A DNA stretch of 64,000 nucleotides from Ophioderma brevispina (GCA_023653785.1 JAMKCH010058073.1:26407-90406); one strand, 5' to 3'. Counted from the first letter of the stretch, positions 20,831 to 32,235 are shown. Program-made: numbers and translations. The notes: a model not told the origin generated them from the sequence alone.

Positions 20831-21164
20831 AGTATAATTGTTGTGTCAATGAAACAATTAGAAATGTACCAATGATCATACCCAAGTGATCCAGATAATC
20901 CCGATGAATAAAAATGTGCCAAATTAATAAATTTAGTGCATATCTGTGAAAAAAATAATTCCTATAGTATTTTGAAAACTTGCACCATATTGGTTTTTAT
21001 TTCGATGTGGTGCATTAAAACATTTGAAATGTAACGTTGTACATTGGTAATGATCAAAGGTAACTTTCTACTTCATTGGCACATTGATTTCGATTTGAGG
21101 GCTGTAATACTTATAAATTTGTGTCAGTAATTTTTTGGGGAAGATGTTCACTTTTTGGCAGGTA

Positions 21165-23720
21165 TTTTTAACTGTTGACATTTTCTATTGGATTATTTAT
21201 GTAAACTTTCAAGGCCCATTAAGATGTGGCTAGTTTGCGTTTGGTAGCAAACAGCATGTTTTAGTTTTTTTAACATTCAAAGTAAGAAAGTTTTTTCTGT
21301 AGCCACTTGAGACATGGATTTAGCTCAAGATTAAGTATTCTATTTATCCCCTCAACTGTTTACCTCAACAAAACGAAAAATTGCTGTTCATCAGCATACA
21401 AATACAACCTTGATTCAAGGACTCAATAAGATGGGTTGAAAATCATTAATATAGATTGTAAAATTTTGTATGGAAGCGATCATGGAAATAGACGAAAACC
21501 ATCAGTTCCAGGCCAGCTCCATAGCCTCAAGCTGTTTAATGAGAACATCATGATGGACCGTGTGAAAGGCCTTTTTACTGTCTCAACAAACTGCCCCTGT
21601 AAAAACCCCAGCTCATAGTTATCAGCAGATAATCAGAAACACATAAGACACGTTTGAGTGGAATGCTTTGGCCTGAAACCTGATTGGTTGCAAGACAAAA
21701 TGTTATTTGCATCAATGAAGCTGTACAATTGATTGTGACTAATTTTCAAAAATTTTCATGCATGCTGGAATAACAGAGATAGGTCTATGTTGCTGTATCC
21801 AGGGGGTCCCCTTCCTTGAAGATAAGTGAAACTCGACTTACTTTCCATGCATATGAACAACACCAGTTGCGATAAGTTTCATATATACGCCAGAGGTTTG
21901 GCCAGATACTGATGACCCACCTGGAGAAGCTTAGACGGATATGGCAGTCCGGTGGCTTTACCTCCATCAAGGTTTTTAGAAGGGTACACACTCCCCTCTG
22001 TAATCCTGTGAATTTGAACCGCGCTCCCCAGTATGCCCCTGGAGGAAGCTCTTCAGGCTGGGTCCCCTGATACTTCACAAATTTTACCTATGTTAGAGAA
22101 AAATTCGTTTAAACTCATTGACAATTATTTCCACATCATTTACAACAACCTTATTGCTTTCAAACACGTATTGGTTTAGCTGACAATCAGGGCTACACAG
22201 TTTAATGGTTTTTTCCATGTTTCGAGAATCTGTTAGTACCATCTTCCCTTATTGAGGCCGTCAAAATATCCCTCTTTAGTCCTGTAGCTAATTGTTGACC
22301 TTATTTCTGTTTGCTCTTTCAGCTTGCCCAGTCCTTCTCAGATACTTTTATGAGCCCTGGATTTTAGGCCTGAAGTTCTTTCTGAGATAGTATACTCATC
22401 ATCAACAGGGTGTGTTTGTGAGGGATCTTAATTTTGTTTAAAGTTGCATGGCTATCACAAACCGGGAATAAAAGGCCTTCAAAGATACTCCAAGCCAAGT
22501 CAGAATCATCTGAAACCTCATGTACCCCCTGGAATTTGTTTTAAATCATTTAAAAATGGCGTCTGAAAAAAGAACTATGAACGTGCCTTTAAATCTTGCG
22601 AGGTTGTCCCTTTGACGCATCCTCTGATTTGTCTAATTGCGTAAAACCAAGGCATATGATCACTAATGCAATGTTATGACACATGGTGTGTATACAATTC
22701 GGGACGTTTAGCCCAAACGCTTGGTCGAATGCCTTTTTTAGAAATTTGATTAAGTGCGAGTTGCACTCGTATTAAGGTGATCTTTTGATAGGTAAACATG
22801 ATGGATTGGAGCCTCTTCCATTCCCATTCATTTGCTTTAACAATCTCATTAAGTCGCCTAAACAGATAATTTTTCGCAGGTGTTCTGAATCCCGCACTAA
22901 GATCACTGATTTCACCGAGAACCAGGATCCAAGTTCTCAAATTAAATCAGTGCAAACTTTAGGCCCATACACAATTCCAATAAAGACCGGGCGGGTGTTA
23001 GGCAGGGTTAATTTTAGCCACAGCGTTTCCAATTTAACTGGGCGCAGGTTGAGAAAGATATACCAAATTAGTCTCGAGCCTGCTATGGATATAAAAAGCC
23101 ACATCCGCCATAGCCATCCGCACGGTCATTACGGTACAACTGTATATTGGGAATTTGCAGAGTCATCCATTCCATCATGTAACCATGTTCTCTGTGATGC
23201 CAATAAATGTCAGGAATCACTTTTCAGTGATCAGTCACTAGCTGCTCGTGGTTCATCTACTTTATAAACAAAGACGAATATCTTTAATTGGAATTTTGGA
23301 GTTTTCATGTATTTTAGATTTGTGGCAATGGAAAATGAGTCATGATCTCCATTGACTTCCGGTGGATCTTCACTGAAGTAACGTGGTAATTCATATAATA
23401 AGCAGCGAGACATGTCCAGTTGGACACATTTTTATAGTTTAGTACTAGGGAAAGTCTCCCACAGTTAGTGCATGGCAGGGTTTTGTTACCAAGCAACACA
23501 ATTGTACAGAACGATGGTTCTTAGCTACCGGACGATCACATGAGGCACAAGGATTGGAAACTGGTCCTGGGTTCTCCTGGACGTCGTTGCTAATTGTTAC
23601 AAGTCTGTACGGATGATATGAACTAGACAGTTTGCATACTACAAAATCGGTTGCTTTAGAAAACCCTAGTCGTTGCTGACAGTGAAATTCTGTCTTGGTC
23701 GTCATCCAAAAACATAATTA
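21165..23720 (-). pseudogene. CR1-like LINE with 2A motif, copy B (3' end deleted)
   Basis: Minus-strand equivalent of 9573-12260. It keeps the 2A/zinc-finger N terminus, an endonuclease with VAFYIHSRLET near 23090, GIVYGPKVCTDL near 22960 and ICLGD near 22865, and RT motifs AWKVS near 21810 and the YADD region near 21388-21400. The RT C-terminal part, simple repeat and 3' tail are gone. Frames are again interrupted by single-base indels. Confidence 0.8.
23445..23705 (-). CDS. N terminus of the LINE protein: leader, 2A-like motif, zinc finger
   Basis: An 86-residue open frame on the minus strand, starting with ATG at 23705. Residues about 1-39 form a leader ending in YRLVTISN; residues 40-47 are DVQENPGP (23562-23585), an exact match to the 2A consensus D-x-E/Q-x-N-P-G-P with Q at the usual E position. 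Then follows a cysteine/histidine-rich stretch (PCASCDRPV, CHALT) resembling the zinc-finger or PHD-like region of CR1 proteins. In such elements the 2A releases the leader from the downstream protein by ribosome skipping; in some sea urchin elements 2A-like leaders have been proposed to act as signal sequences. The frame fails downstream because of indels, so it is a partial gene. Confidence 0.75.
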   Translation of the reverse strand: MTTKTEFHCQQRLGFSKATDFVVCKLSSSYHPYRLVTISNDVQENPGPVSNPCASCDRPVAKNHRSVQLCCLVTKPCHALTVGDFP

Positions 23721-24497
23721 TAATGTTCAGGTGACAGTGTCCCAAGTACATTGGTGCAGATTACTAGTTGGTACTACTGTTTAACTCTATAAGGTCGACA
23801 GTTTGGTTCTATGTTTCAATTAAATTGCACACATACAATGCCTCCCAACATAAGGTGAGTACAATAAGATGGGTAACTTGGTTGGTGGCAACCTATTAAG
23901 GTCCGTTCAGGAGGCCCGCAGGCCTAGGAAATACGATAAATTGTTTAACACAGGGCTGACATTCTTTCCGTTGCGTTGGTGTTTATCCAAGTACTAGTTA
24001 AGTAATGTCATCCGTAGGTTTAAATTGGGCAGATTGTGGATGCCCATATGGGAACAAAATCACCAGTCTTGTGTCACAAACGAACATTGATGCCAAGCTT
24101 TCACGTAACTCAAAGCAAAATAATGGGGACGCTGCAGAATGTTCATGGTAAATGTGCAGGTAACGGAATATACTACAGGCAACTAGGACGATGTAGACGA
24201 AACATCAAACGACTACAAGGGAGAAACTTAGGAAAACATAGCCGAAATCTTTAACGACTAAAAGAAGAACACAACCTGCACATTATATGCGCCACCACTC
24301 ATATATCACTTGTGAATTATCCATGAAGATATAATTATCATAACATTAATGGCGACGCCATCTGGATTTCTCAAATGCCCAAGGATGCCCAGGTGCACCC
24401 GCAGATTCTTATTCTACAACCCTATCTATACATTTCCAGGAGCAAAAAAATTGCATATATACTCACTGTAACGGTCACATGAAGGTCTAACTGACTA

Positions 24498-24592
24498 CTG
24501 CTTGGAAAAAAGAGACCCTTTGTACGCGTTTTCTTGGTTCATGCATCATATCCACCTTTGAATACGAGGCCCCCCCCCCCCGGATTCAACTT
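24498..24592. mobile_element. Right half of the split CCCGGGG element, copy B
   Basis: Equivalent of 13031-13108, ending in a C run and CGG. Confidence 0.6.
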
Positions 24593-25794
24593 GTGGTGAA
24601 TCCAGAAAGTGTTTTGAATCAATCCGCATGCTTTCATTGTGCCTATACTGGTGTACGAACACATGTCAGTACTTGTAGGTCAGCATGCAGATCCCAGTAG
24701 CGTCTAACAAGGTGGCGTACCCCTGGAAGTACAACATCATTTTTTCCCGAATAAATTCTCTAAAATTATAAAAAAAGTTCTACGCTTGTTTCTTGCTTCT
24801 GTATTGCATATTTTCTTGAATTGAATTAGATGTCATCCCTTCCCCCCCCTAAATTCAGTGGACCAATGGATGTACCTAGTAAACCTGGTAGTCTGACAGA
24901 CGTTGTAACACTCTCAGTACCAAAGGTTTTTTTTTGATTGAATTCAATAAGTTGACAAACATGATAGGGAACCCTGACACGCAATTCTTAAGTGCTGCAA
25001 ATGGGTGCCTAAAAGTAGAGGGGTCCAGAATCAAAGATTGCTTAAAGGTGGTTCCAATTTTTAAATTTATCCAATCAAAAAAGTATAGCCACAGTATTTG
25101 TCTAACCATAAGGTTCAGAAAGGTAGAGTTTGTATTCTACAAAATCTAAAGTTTTCAGAAGTTCATGGGCGCCAAACAGTCAAAATAAAAAAGTGAATTT
25201 CAGTTGCCCAGGGGTCAATTTTTAAAGTTGCCTCCGTTGGATAAAAAATGTGCAAAGTATAACATTCCAATATGAAGAATATAATATCATGAAAAAATAA
25301 CTCATCTAAATCTGTGAAACATCTGCAAAACTTTTCAACTGCAGGGTAATAAACAATGACTATGCACTTCGAATAAAGAGAGAAAACGAAGTACTTTGTC
25401 CTTTGCATCCCGTGTGATACTGTGAACAGTGCCCATTATTTATGAAGTCATTAATCATGTGGACTTCGTTGTCACTGATGTTCAGAAATTAATTCATTAT
25501 CTAGAAAATGCACATGCTATACTTGAGAACACACTAGAACTGATTTTTGTAAATTTTATTAAAAATACTTTCGGAAGAATTATGTACGTCCCAGGGGTGC
25601 GTCACCTTTGGGTCCTTATCCAAGCACACACAGTTTTCTCTTGCCCTATGGCTTATTGGGGATGAAAGTGTTCAAGAAGTTTAATACCTCAAGACATTTC
25701 ATGATCATGCACAACAAAATTAGTGTGAACCAGGTTTTTTAACGTGTTAAAAACAGGATTTTTTGTGGGATCACAGACCTTATTGAAGTTACTA
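24593..25794. other. Duplicated-block sequence without recognisable gene
   Basis: Collinear with 13109-14369. Confidence 0.4.
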
Positions 25795-26012
25795 CACTCC
25801 TACTACTACTACTACTACTAACTACGACTACTACTACTACTACTACTTCTACTAACTAACTACTACTACTACTACTACTACGACTTCTACGACACTAACT
25901 AACTATACTTCTACTACTACTTCTTCCTACTACTACTCTACTACGACTACTACTCTACTACTATACTACTACTACTACTACTATACTACTACTACTACTA
26001 CTACTACTAACA
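25795..26012. repeat. (CTA)n microsatellite, copy B
   Basis: Equivalent of 14370-14596, here purer. Confidence 0.9.
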
Positions 26013-26027
26013 CTATAATGTAACTCG

Positions 26028-26108
26028 AAACTCGAATTTGTAACTCGAAACTCGAACAATCCTGACTCGAAACTCGAAATCCCTGACCCGAAACTCGAAA
26101 CTCGAAGA
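26028..26108. repeat. ACTCGAAACTCGAA short tandem array, copy B
   Basis: Nine or so AACTCGAA units with GACTCGAA variants. Confidence 0.85.
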
Positions 26109-27807
26109 AAAGTACACACACTAATAATATAATAATAATGTCTAATACTATCACTCCTATTACTACTCTACTACTTCTACTACTAGTACTACTCTACTAA
26201 TAATATGATAATAACCTGGCCTCCAAAATTAAAACCTTTTTTTCGGGTGCTTAGATTTAAGAGTTGTTATGTGGTCGCTGATTTCAAAATTGGCACCATT
26301 TTTTCCCTATCTGTTTTTTTATAACAGATGGTGAACACTCAGGGAATACTATACTATACACATATGTTTACATGAGCAAGGGCGGAGGATCAAGAACTGA
26401 GTTATATTTTTGTTTTTTTGGTCACCCCCCCCCCCCCCCCCCCTTAAAAATATTGCACATTGGAATTTGATGAGTGCAACACTTCAGATAAGGCAATCCC
26501 CATAGAATTTCCAAAACGATCTCTCCCTATGAACGTGATTTTGGGGTATCAATGGATAGCGTATGTTCCCTTATATGCCAGTGATACCAACAAATAAGTC
26601 CCAACATTGCCAGCATTCTTCTAGAACGTCAAAATGCACGGCGCTCTCCCAAATTTTGTGTTGCAGTTTGTGTGCAAAAGTAGAGGAAAACTGAATTTTA
26701 TCGCTATAAAACTCACACAAACGATCAATTTGTACTATATTTTGGCTGAAATAACATGATGAAAAACACAACGTTAAACGTATAAATAAAGTTTAAGTCT
26801 CAATAGCTTAAACTTTTACTGATAAGAGTATTTTTGGTGTACATAGTTTCCCCAGTAAAGTATGGGGATGTTCCACCCCCACGCCTTTCACTTTGATGGC
26901 TTCCCATCTCCCGGTAGGTGGTGGGTCCAATTGTTTTGCTAGCAATGTGCTCAAAGAAATGTAAAACTATTACCGTAAATCATTTTGTGACGAAAAAAAA
27001 GAAAAAAAAAAAAAAAAAAAAAAAAAAGAAAAATTTTTAATTTTCGGTTTTTTTGTTTTTTTAAGTTTGGGGGGGGGGCGGTTGCAACAACAAATTGCTT
27101 CCATAACATGCTAGCAATTCTCTTACCAATTTAAGACTACTTTGGTGGTGCCCTTTATAGACTTTATTATACTATAGCATATTTATGCATTTACCCTATG
27201 CATTTACCTTTGAATTGGGTTCATGTGAGTGATAACTTTCTGAGACCTGGTAACTACACCCATCGCACATGACGATAGCGGTAGATTTTGACGTGTTAGC
27301 CAAAACCTAATCTATTTTTGAGAATCATACTAAAATTCAACTCTCAATTCTCAGTCCCGAAATCCGGGTTATCTGGTATAATAATAATAACATATTACTA
27401 ACAGGTCATGGTATGGTGGGCATGCAATATCCATTTATTTGAATCTACGACGGCGGTTATTTTTCGCATAAACCGTAGTTTCAATAAGCTCGTCCACAGT
27501 CCTAATAATGGCGGATTCGTGCCACACGACCTTGTTTATGAGAAGAAAACCAAAAAAATAAATAAAACAACAAATATTCTATCTCCCTCGGAAACACTTG
27601 CGTGTCATTAATTATTCTAATACTATACTTTACATACCATACAAACCTTTGAAAATACTTTAAAATACCGGTCAAAATGACTTCTGCGACGACCTCATGA
27701 CCTCACTTTTGCGTTACGCTCGCAATACCCCCACCTTGTGTGGTTTGGTATGTTAATGAATCAGTTCCCGTAGGATATTTGTGATAAAATGGTTTTCTTG
27801 CGTATTT
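26109..27807. other. Duplicated-block sequence with homopolymer patches
   Basis: Collinear with 14696-16327. A C run (about 26426-26444) and an A/T patch (26993-27060) are absent from copy A and look like sequencing or gap artefacts. Confidence 0.45.
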
Positions 27808-27850
27808 TTACTACAGTGCACGGCGCTCTACCAGACGTGAGCTGTCATAC
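27808..27850 (-). pseudogene. Half of a tRNA-Thr-like sequence at the end of block B
   Basis: Minus strand reads the GACAGCTCACGTCTGGTAGA and GCGCCGTG part only, matching the half tRNA at 16328-16360. Unlike there, it is followed by GTTGGCAAGAGGAGAGAAAGG as in the tandem units. Confidence 0.55.
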
Positions 27851-27957
27851 GTGGGGTTGGCAAGAGGAGAGAAAGGTATCATCTATTAATGGTGTTAGGT
27901 GAAAATGATGAAAGGTGTTCATCGCTTTCCTAGCATCGGAACGGTATATCTACATAT

Positions 27958-28463
27958 AAAGACCCCAAAAAAGTAACGCAGCATGTCTAAATACCCCCAT
28001 AAGTTACAAACCATTGGTCTATGCACGAAAACATAAAATGATACCAATAGTCTGTTTGTTTCTGCAAATTTTGACACCTTTCTTGCTCCATTGTGATCAA
28101 TATCGCCAACGCAATGTCCATTTTACGAAAAATTGTCACATTTTCAAAGTTGCACCTGAAAACATTATTACAAGGTTACAATACACAACCATGCATTAAG
28201 TGACACACTCTTCACTGGAAGAATGTGGTCTTTCACTGAATGGCAATCAATATGGCTATACCTTTTATTGCTACTTTTAAAAAGGGAGAGATTTTCTTAT
28301 AATGGGTATTGTGTTGGCAATATTGATCGCAATGGGGCAAGAAAGGTATCAAAATTTATGGAAGAAAACGAACTATTGATATAATTTATGGTTTCATGCA
28401 AAGACCAATGGTTTGTAACCTATGGGGTATTTAGACATGCTTCGTTACTTTTTTGGGGTCTTT
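27958..28463. mobile_element. Foldback MITE, AAAGACCCC type, unit 1
   Basis: Left AAAGACCCCAAAAAAGTAAC and right GTTACTTTTTTGGGGTCTTT are inverted, and the arms continue for over 150 bases (TTACAAACCATTGGTCT / AGACCAATGGTTTGTAA; ATTGATCGCAATGGGGCAAG against CTTGCTCCATTGTGATCAAT). TA flanks both ends, consistent with a TA target site. No coding capacity. Confidence 0.8.
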
Positions 28464-28581
28464 ATTTTGTATTTTTTTTTATTTTAACTACTTAGTTCTC
28501 CAGGTAGACAAGGATGGATATTTTATTATTCTTTTCCTGGAGATAGCCAACGCACACAAGCGTTGAAAAAAAAAACATGTG

Positions 28582-28650
28582 CGCTTGGCCGGATTCGAAC
28601 CGGCGACCTCCGTATTTTTACTAGCACGGCGCTCTAACCAACTGAGCTGT
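28582..28650 (-). pseudogene. tRNA-Thr-like (AGT) sequence
   Basis: Minus strand gives a D arm GCTCAGTTGGTTAGAGC, anticodon stem CCGTG/TACGG around a 9-base loop CTAGTAAAA (a normal loop has 7), and a perfect T arm GCCGGTTCGAATCCGGC. The acceptor stem pairs poorly. The long loop and weak acceptor argue for a pseudogene or SINE head, though A- and B-boxes are intact enough for pol III. Confidence 0.6.
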
Positions 28651-28760
28651 CAATACTGGGTTGGCAGAGGAGAGAAAGGTATCATCTATTAATGGTGTTA
28701 GGTGAAAATGATGAAAGGTGTTCATCGCTTTCCTAGCATCGGAACGGTATATCTACATAT

Positions 28761-29295
28761 AAAGACCCCAAAAAAGTAACACACCATGTCTAAATACCCC
28801 CATAAGTTACAAACCATTGGTCTATGCACGAAAACATAAAATGATACCAATAGTCTGTTTGTTTCTGCAAATTTTGACACCTTTCTTGCTCCATTGTGAT
28901 CAATATCGCCAACGCAATGTCCATTTTACGAAAAATTGTCACATTTTCAAAGTTGCACCTGAAAACATTATTACAAGGTTACAATAACTAACCATGCATT
29001 AAGGAACACACTCTTCCTGGAAGAATGTGGTCTTCACTTGAATGGCAATCAATATGGCTCTATACCTTTTAGTGCTACCTTTTAAAAAGGGATTGGAGAT
29101 TTTATTATAATGGGTAACTGTGTTGGCAATCATATTGATCGCAAGGATATGGGGCAAGGAAAGGTATCAAAAGTTTATGGCAAGAAAGAAGAAAACGAAA
29201 CTCGATTGATATAATTTTCTGGTTTCAGAAAAGGACCAATGGTTTGTAACCTATGGAGGTATTTAGACATGCTTGCGTTACTTTTTGGGGTCTTT
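28761..29295. mobile_element. Foldback MITE, AAAGACCCC type, unit 2
   Basis: Same element as 27958-28463, with small insertions in the right arm. Confidence 0.75.
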
Positions 29296-29404
29296 ATTTG
29301 TATTGTTTTTTATGTAACTACTTCCTTAATCATTTTTGACAATTTATAATTAAAAATTTTATTATTCTTTTCCTGGAGGAAGCCAACGCACACAAGCGTT
29401 GAAA

Positions 29405-29485
29405 AAAAAACATGTGCGCTTGGGCCGGATTGGAACGGCGACCTCTTGGCGTAGGTTTTTACTAGCGACGGCGCTCTAACCATCC
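29405..29485 (-). pseudogene. Decayed tRNA-Thr-like sequence
   Basis: Equivalent of 28582-28650; T arm and anticodon region carry indels and the D-arm end is lost. Confidence 0.5.
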
Positions 29486-29720
29486 ATAATTCAAAACTAA
29501 ATACATCAGTGCTCACAAGCAAATCAACCGTTTTTTAAATCCTTAATCGCTCTTATAAGACAATTAACGATGTAAAGACAATGAAAACATGAAGCATACC
29601 AGCATATTCAAGGATGGCGTTCCAAATTGTATGTTTAAAAAAAGTGTTATATTGGAGCAAAATAATCATTAATATGGGGCGGGGGGACAACGGGAACATT
29701 TTCCAAATATTATCACACTT

Positions 29721-31006
29721 GAAGGGGAGGTCCCCCTGACTATTGATTAGGTGTGTTTCCGCCCGAAACGTTGTACATTAGCGCGAAACGGCCATTTAAA
29801 GATGGGCCACAATTGTTTATGAAAAAACGGCATTGTATTTTTAATATATTAGGAGGAATTGTATCCAGGGACTAAACAAAATAAAGTTCTAACTTCCTGA
29901 AGTGGGCTTTAAACATTTTTAAATGTTTAAACTGTTTTTTTAAAAGTGTCCACTGATGGCCCTCCGGTAGGAGGGCACATCCATTGTTTTTGTTTGTAAA
30001 TGTACTAAAATTTCCCAAAATAGATGAGGGGACCCAGGTCTCGCGGTAGTAGCAAGTAATATTTTTGAGGAACACCAAAAAGAGGATTTTTATGCCATTT
30101 GAGTATTGCGGACATGATCATAACTCCTGATGGCGGTGGTTATACCCGCTCTGGGGGACATAAATCAAGAAGAAAAACGCCCCTGCACATCTTTTTCGAC
30201 ATAATAAGAACCATAACGAAAACTATTGATAACATTTCTTCGCAATTTTCTCTCGTACTTCTGGATAATTGCAGATAGACCACTCAACACTAGTTGACGC
30301 TGGGAAGGGAGCTGATCTAGGTAGTAGCGAGAGAGAAGGAGCCTGTGGTACAAGTCCGAAACAAAGAATCTTAGGTCACCATATTTAAATTTTACTTCTA
30401 CATATAGACAAATTTTTCACTTCTTCATAAGCATATTTTTATTTTTAAACGCCTATGACGTCACTGGTCAGGTTGATATGAGCTGTTGTCTTCCTATGAA
30501 CTATTATAGAGTCAGTTTAAACTACGTTATGTGGCCCAACCAGCTATAGTAACGACAAGTCAATACCCCACTTTAATATTTTTACATCTTGGAGATGATT
30601 TAGTGTCATTATTAGAAAGTGTTGTTTAATAACGTCGAAAAGCTGCTTTTCTTCCTAATTTTCACATTTTCATTTTCACAAACAAGCCTGTACGTAAAAT
30701 ATAAATGCCATAAATTCTTTTTGGAGCTCCCAAAATATCACCCAGCTTCTTATTTCAACAATGTGCCATTAATAAGTTCATTTAGCAAAATATGCCTCCT
30801 TGCGGCGGCCATCTTGGACGCCTAGATATGAAGGCCCTTTCAGGCAGTTAAAAACGTGGTTTCGTGTAGTCGTGGATAAAATTTGTAATGAAATTATAAT
30901 GGCGGTTCTACATAAAACAATGGCGGCCATTTTGAAATGGGCAGGACACGCTAACGTGCAGCTTTTCGGGGCGGAAACATACCTAATCAGGGGGACATCC
31001 CCTTTA
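29721..31006. mobile_element. 1.3 kb non-autonomous element with ~100 bp inverted repeats
   Basis: Left end GAAGGGGAGGTCCCCCTGA and right end TCAGGGGGACATCCCCTTTA are inverted; the arms share GATTAGGT(G/A)TGTTTCCGCCC and ATTTAAAGATGG / CCATTTTGAAATGG. It has no recognisable transposase; one 78-codon open stretch lies inside (see 30165-30398). Confidence 0.75.
30165..30398 (-). CDS. Unidentified open frame inside the inverted-repeat element
   Basis: A minus-strand frame open for 78 codons, with an ATG leaving 62 residues (LSRYYLDQLPSQRQLVLSGL early, KYERKLRRNVINSFRYGSYY later). Composition and codon use look protein-like and the end is a clean stop, but no family was recognised. It could be an old transposase remnant or captured sequence. 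Confidence 0.25.
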   Translation of the reverse strand, partial: EVKFKYGDLRFFVSDLYHRLLLSRYYLDQLPSQRQLVLSGLSAIIQKYERKLRRNVINSFRYGSYYVEKDVQGRFSS

Positions 31007-31533
31007 AGGTAATTGACCCTTCAAGGTCAAGGGGAAAATTAATCACTAATTGGGTGCAACGAACAGAAACATCTGATGATGGCAGCTTATGGACTATATA
31101 GAAAATCACAGCTTTGTTATAGTAGATTCAACCCATCGTGTCACCTCTAGTACTTTTCCGACGGTAATTGGAATGGAATGAGGGGCATGTGCAGTGCGTG
31201 GAAATTTAAATCGGGATTAAAATTCCACGCTGCGTCTAATGAAACATGTAGTCCGATAGCAGAGAAACCAATTCTATGCTTAATGAAAGCATTCAAGTCA
31301 ACGTAAACGACGCATTTGCAGCTACAAAACATTATAGAGGTCTTCCACCTTTCGGATTAATTAGCGGCCATCTTGCCGAGAATTGTAAAGTCCATTCCAA
31401 ATTTCTGGAGACTTTCTAAATCTAAAGAACTACATGCATGTTGGATATGTATGCATAAAAGTATGGGTCACACTTTGAATAGCACAAGTACTTTGAGGTC
31501 GGGTATGAAATTCATCTGAATGAGGAATACTAC
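31007..31533. other. Intergenic sequence, nothing recognised
   Basis: Moderate GC, no repeat boundary or domain seen. Confidence 0.4.
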
Positions 31534-31619
31534 GGGAACCAGTGGCGGATCCAGGATTTTTGGAACGAGGGGGCGTGGAATCGGCTGTCAATTAACACAG
31601 CTACAATGGCACCGCAGTT

Positions 31620-32235
31620 TCGGGTGGTGGGCACGGGAGGGGGTGTCCCCTCCTGCGCTTTGGCGGGGGGGGGGGGTGGAGGAGGGTAAGCTCAGGGGTA
31701 CCCCGTCCACACTTCGCGCGGAACTCTTGCAATGTTCGCTTTGTAAAACACATTAATGCAAATTAATGAACAATTATAAGTGGTTCATTCTTTACTGTGT
31801 AAGGCCTAGCTGATGGGTAAGATGTTTCTTTCTAATTAATCATCATTAATTAAAGGTGAGCTCGTTAGTAAAACGCCACGGGGATGGGTGCGGGAGAGGC
31901 TGCCTCCTTCCCGCGCTATGCGTGGAACGCTTGCGATGTTCAGTTTTTAAAACACATTTTCTCATGCAATTTGGTAGAACCAACTTGAAATTTTAAAGTG
32001 GTTTAATAACTTTATAATGCTTTATATATTGTAAACGGTTTTTAAAAAGTAAAATAGGCCTATTGTTTGTTGGTTATTTTTGGTTTAAATTAATCATATG
32101 TAAAGTGTTCATAGAGAGCTTATATATCAAGATCCCCTCCAACGTAAAGCGCGAAACCCTTGCGATGTTCACTTTCAAAAACACATTTTCTGATGCAAAT
32201 TTGATAGAAAAAATGTTATAGTCGCATAATTACAC
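31620..32235. repeat. Three ~250-bp subrepeats of the hAT-like family
   Basis: Units near 31620-31765, 31880-32000 and 32125-32235 share a C-rich patch, GCGCGGAAC, TTGCAATGTTCACTTT and ACACATTTT-ATGCAAATTT. Related units occur at 34200-34790. Confidence 0.75.

Larger units (their letters stand above)
20328..24497. mobile_element. Element with long terminal inverted repeats, copy B
   Basis: Equivalent of 7144-13030 with tips TAGTC and GACTA. It is shorter by the 1.6 kb internal deletion at about 21165, which removed the right arm of the foldback element and the 3' end of the LINE. Confidence 0.65.
16361..27850. repeat. Duplicated block, copy B (about 11.5 kb)
   Basis: Collinear with copy A. 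Differences larger than a few bases are a ~430 bp tRNA-headed SINE insertion (16545-16976), loss of a 1.6 kb segment at about 21165 (present in A at 7966-9572), an added C run at about 26426-26444 and an A/T homopolymer patch at 26993-27060. Block B joins block A directly, and its own right end is followed by the GTTGGCAGAGGAGAGAAAGG units of 27851-29490. Confidence 0.9.
27851..28652. repeat. Tandem unit 1 (about 0.8 kb)
   Basis: Runs from GTTGGCAAGAGGAGAGAAAGG to the end of a complete tRNA-like sequence. The next unit repeats it from 28653. The first ~300 bases are almost identical between units; the rest has more indels. Confidence 0.85.
28653..29490. repeat. Tandem unit 2 (about 0.8 kb)
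   Basis: Second copy of 27851-28652, ending in a decayed tRNA-like sequence at 29405-29485. Confidence 0.85.

Noticed and set aside
23562..23585. Virus-derived origin of the 2A motif
   Set aside because: The motif is followed by zinc-finger, APE endonuclease and non-LTR RT motifs, so it belongs to a retrotransposon; no viral gene is seen.
28582..28650. Functional tRNA-Thr gene
   Set aside because: Nine-base anticodon loop and unpaired acceptor stem; repeated within tandem units.
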